Positions 34,385-36,063 of a DNA stretch of 36,063 nt are shown here, piece after piece (the first letter of the stretch is position 1; each line of letters starts with the position of its first letter). The notes under the pieces were generated by a model. That model was not told the DNA's origin and searched no databases. It was given only the letters and a program-made list of their open reading frames with translations. The position numbers were made by a program, and so were the translations under genes. This DNA is from Flavobacteriaceae bacterium. Lineage in GTDB: Bacteria; Bacteroidota; Bacteroidia; Flavobacteriales; Flavobacteriaceae. The stretch spans positions 1 through 36,063 of the forward strand of contig CANBOV010000024.1 in NCBI GenBank assembly GCA_947371275.1. The letters are read 5' to 3'.

Positions 34385-34816
34385 ATGGGCCACACTTTTA
34401 TAAAGCAAGAAAAAATTCGCTTCAAACACGTTGATTATGCCGGTATCGTATTTTATCCGCGCTTCCTAGAAATGTTAAACGACCTAGTAGAAGACTGGTT
34501 TGAAGAGGCCCTTGACCGACCTTTCTCTAAAATACATGAAACCAACGGAATTCCTACGGTGGACTTAAAAGTACAATTCAAAAAAGCAGCTCGCATTGGC
34601 GAGGTACTGTCCAAAAACCTTTGGGTTATCAAACTAGGAGGTGCTTCCATGACCTGTGGCTTCCGCTTTGACGATGCGCAAGGTTTAACTTGTCTTGAAG
34701 GGGAAGTAACGCTAGTTAATGTCGCCATAGCAGAAAATCGCAGTGACATCAAAGCAGAACCGTTCAGTGACGATATGAAAACCAAATTATCCCAATTCAT
34801 AGTAGCTAATTCGTAA
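34385..34816 (+). CDS. Hotdog acyl-CoA thioesterase (4-hydroxybenzoyl-CoA thioesterase family)
   Basis: A 143-aa hotdog-fold thioesterase. The 4HBT signature RFKHVDYAGIVFYPRFLEMLN carries the catalytic Asp17. The conserved VDLKVQFKKAARIGE strand follows. In this operon it most likely releases the hydroxylated ring acid from CoA (for example 5-hydroxyanthranilate or gentisate), so the downstream cupin dioxygenase can act on the free acid. This step is absent from the classical Azoarcus 2-aminobenzoyl-CoA route, where the thioester is retained. The start is 1 bp after the propeller stop and the stop is 5 bp before the nitrilase, in one transcript. Confidence 0.87.
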   Translation: MGHTFIKQEKIRFKHVDYAGIVFYPRFLEMLNDLVEDWFEEALDRPFSKIHETNGIPTVDLKVQFKKAARIGEVLSKNLWVIKLGGASMTCGFRFDDAQGLTCLEGEVTLVNVAIAENRSDIKAEPFSDDMKTKLSQFIVANS

Positions 34817-34821
34817 TATAA

Positions 34822-35805
34822 ATGATGGACTTTAAAAAATTCAAAGCCGCAACGGTACAAACTTCTCCCGTTTTTCTTAACGTGGAGAAAACAATAGAAA
34901 AGGCCATTGGTTTCATCAAAGAAGCCGGCGCTAATGGCGCCCAACTCATAGCCTTCCCCGAAGTATTCATAGCAGGATATCCCTACTGGAACTGGATTAT
35001 GACTCCGGTGCAAGGAAGTAAATGGTATGAAGCACTTTATAAAAACGCCGTGGCCGTAACAGATGCTGCCATGCAACCCTTATTTCAAGCAGCAAAAGAG
35101 CACAACATTCATATCGTGATTGGTATAAACGAACGTGGCGATAGCTATGGCGAAATTTACAATACTAATCTTATCATTGATAATCATGGCCAACTCATAG
35201 GGAAACACCGCAAATTAGTACCTACCTGGGCAGAAAAGCTCACTTGGACCAGTGGGGATGGTTCATCCTTAAAAGTGTACGATACCGAAATAGGTCCCAT
35301 TGGAACCTTAGCCTGCGGCGAAAACACCAATACCCTAGCACGTTTTACCCTGTTATCGCAAGGGGAACTAATCCATATTGCCAACTATATTTCGCTCCCA
35401 GTAGCGCCGCCCGATTACGATATGGCTGAAGCGATAAAAATACGGGCCGCAGCGCATTCCTTTGAAGGAAAATTATTTACCATCGTATCTTGCTCTACAA
35501 TATCCCAAGAAATAAAAGATGCCTTGCGTGCTGATGTGCCCAATGTAGACGAATTACTATCCCGAAAAAGCTCAGCGTTCTCCGGATTTATTGGCCCGAA
35601 TGGCGCCGTAATTGGTACGCCACTTATTGATGAAGAAGGAATGGTATATGCCGATATCGATTTGGAAAAATGCATCCAACCTAAACAAATGCACGACATA
35701 CTCGGACATTACAACCGATTTGATATATTTGATCTGCGGGTTAATACTGCCCCCACAAGGAAAATTACCTTTGTTGACAATCACGAAGAGTTTAATAAAA
35801 GATAA
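34822..35805 (+). CDS. Nitrilase (carbon-nitrogen hydrolase, arylnitrilase-like)
   Basis: A 327-aa cytoplasmic hydrolase converting a nitrile to its carboxylic acid and ammonia. The triad is complete: Glu47 in FPEVFIAGYP, Lys131 in KHRKLVPTWAEK and Cys165 in LACGENTNTLARF. The CGENTN signature belongs to true nitrilases (aryl/arylacetonitrilase and cyanide-type) rather than to amidases or carbamoylases. The length is normal. The tight position between thioesterase and dioxygenase suggests a role in the same aromatic pathway, perhaps producing an aromatic acid from a plant-derived nitrile such as an indole or aryl nitrile. It could instead act on an amide or nitrile side product. Start at the first of two adjacent Met codons. 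Confidence 0.88.
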   Translation: MMDFKKFKAATVQTSPVFLNVEKTIEKAIGFIKEAGANGAQLIAFPEVFIAGYPYWNWIMTPVQGSKWYEALYKNAVAVTDAAMQPLFQAAKEHNIHIVIGINERGDSYGEIYNTNLIIDNHGQLIGKHRKLVPTWAEKLTWTSGDGSSLKVYDTEIGPIGTLACGENTNTLARFTLLSQGELIHIANYISLPVAPPDYDMAEAIKIRAAAHSFEGKLFTIVSCSTISQEIKDALRADVPNVDELLSRKSSAFSGFIGPNGAVIGTPLIDEEGMVYADIDLEKCIQPKQMHDILGHYNRFDIFDLRVNTAPTRKITFVDNHEEFNKR

Positions 35806-35821
35806 GAGTAAGTAGTAAACT

Positions 35822-36063
35822 ATGGAAACAAAACATTCAGATGACGTTATCGGTCGTGCAAGAGTAAAAGACACCCCCGAACTTGAAGCTTATTATAAAG
35901 AGTTAGAGGCGTTAGGTGCCGGTGCTTTATGGACCGTTGCCAACGATATTGAACCCTGGGAGCCTCGCTCTTCTTCAGTTCCTATGCTATGGAAATATGA
36001 AGATTTGAGAAGTTTGGTTTTAAAATCCTCAGAACTAGTCACACCCGAACAAGCCGGAAGACG
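35822..36063 (+). CDS. Gentisate 1,2-dioxygenase-like cupin, N-terminal fragment
   Basis: An ATG at 35822 opens a frame of 80 codons that runs off the window end. The visible part (ELEAYYKELEALGAGALWTV, WEPRSSSVPMLWKYEDL, ELVTPEQAGR) matches the N-terminus of the bicupin gentisate 1,2-dioxygenase / salicylate or 1-hydroxy-2-naphthoate dioxygenase group, which cleaves the ring between the carboxylate-bearing and hydroxylated carbons using Fe(II). The metal-binding His residues lie beyond the window. The gene begins 16 bp after the nitrilase and is the expected ring-cleaving step after hydroxylation and thioester hydrolysis. A 5-hydroxyanthranilate dioxygenase is the main alternative. Confidence 0.72.
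   Translation, partial: METKHSDDVIGRARVKDTPELEAYYKELEALGAGALWTVANDIEPWEPRSSSVPMLWKYEDLRSLVLKSSELVTPEQAGR

Noticed and set aside
34453..35076. A 207-codon open frame on the minus strand across the thioesterase and nitrilase genes.
   Set aside because: It is antisense to two genes with intact catalytic motifs, and its translation has no recognisable domain.

Overview
The window looks like a piece of a Flavobacteriaceae (Bacteroidota) chromosome, most likely Flavobacterium or a close relative. The evidence is AT-rich DNA, no clear Shine-Dalgarno sites, promoter-like TAnnTTTG elements, two secreted proteins with type IX secretion sorting domains, and Bacteroidota-style Acs and DcaP-like porin genes. 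No rRNA, tRNA, CRISPR array or complete insertion sequence was seen. Coding density is very high.

Region 1 (1-10430, all minus strand) is a tightly packed short-chain fatty-acid (acetate/propionate) module. In transcription order it holds an InsA-like zinc-ribbon/HTH protein, a DcaP-like porin, an MHS-type MFS carrier, two tiny membrane proteins, a transporter-sensor histidine kinase fusion (SSS-STAC-HisKA-HATPase, CbrA/CrbS type), a lone receiver-domain response regulator, propionyl-CoA synthetase and acetyl-CoA synthetase (cut by the window start). The likely scheme is outer-membrane entry, inner-membrane uptake, sensing and CoA activation from one locus. Two inverted repeats lie in the control region near 10.5-10.7 kb.

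Region 2 (10714-20966, plus strand) has a small exported lipocalin-like protein, a 54-aa membrane ORF, a CHASE3/multi-PAS sensor that keeps the phospho-acceptor His but has no ATPase domain, and a 2307-aa secreted repeat protein with a T9SS type C-like tail.

Region 3 (20961-26350, minus strand) is a seven-gene, translationally coupled biosynthetic operon: FAD oxidoreductase, SAM methyltransferase, type III polyketide synthase, FabZ-like dehydratase, FabF-like ketosynthase, acyl carrier protein and phosphopantetheinyl transferase. Catalytic residues are intact throughout. It resembles the SrsABC logic (type III PKS, methyltransferase, flavin hydroxylase giving alkylresorcinol/alkylquinone lipids) joined to a private fatty-acyl starter module. 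This is the best candidate for an undescribed pathway.

Region 4 (26639-36063, plus strand) is an aerobic CoA-dependent aromatic catabolic cluster: flavin reductase-like protein, fused 2-aminobenzoyl/salicylyl-CoA monooxygenase-OYE protein, 2-aminobenzoate-CoA ligase-like enzyme, membrane-anchored FMN glutamate-synthase-like protein, a T9SS-exported seven-bladed propeller, a hotdog thioesterase, a nitrilase and the start of a gentisate-dioxygenase-like cupin. The inferred route is anthranilate or salicylate to its CoA ester, 5-hydroxylation, thioester hydrolysis, then ring cleavage.
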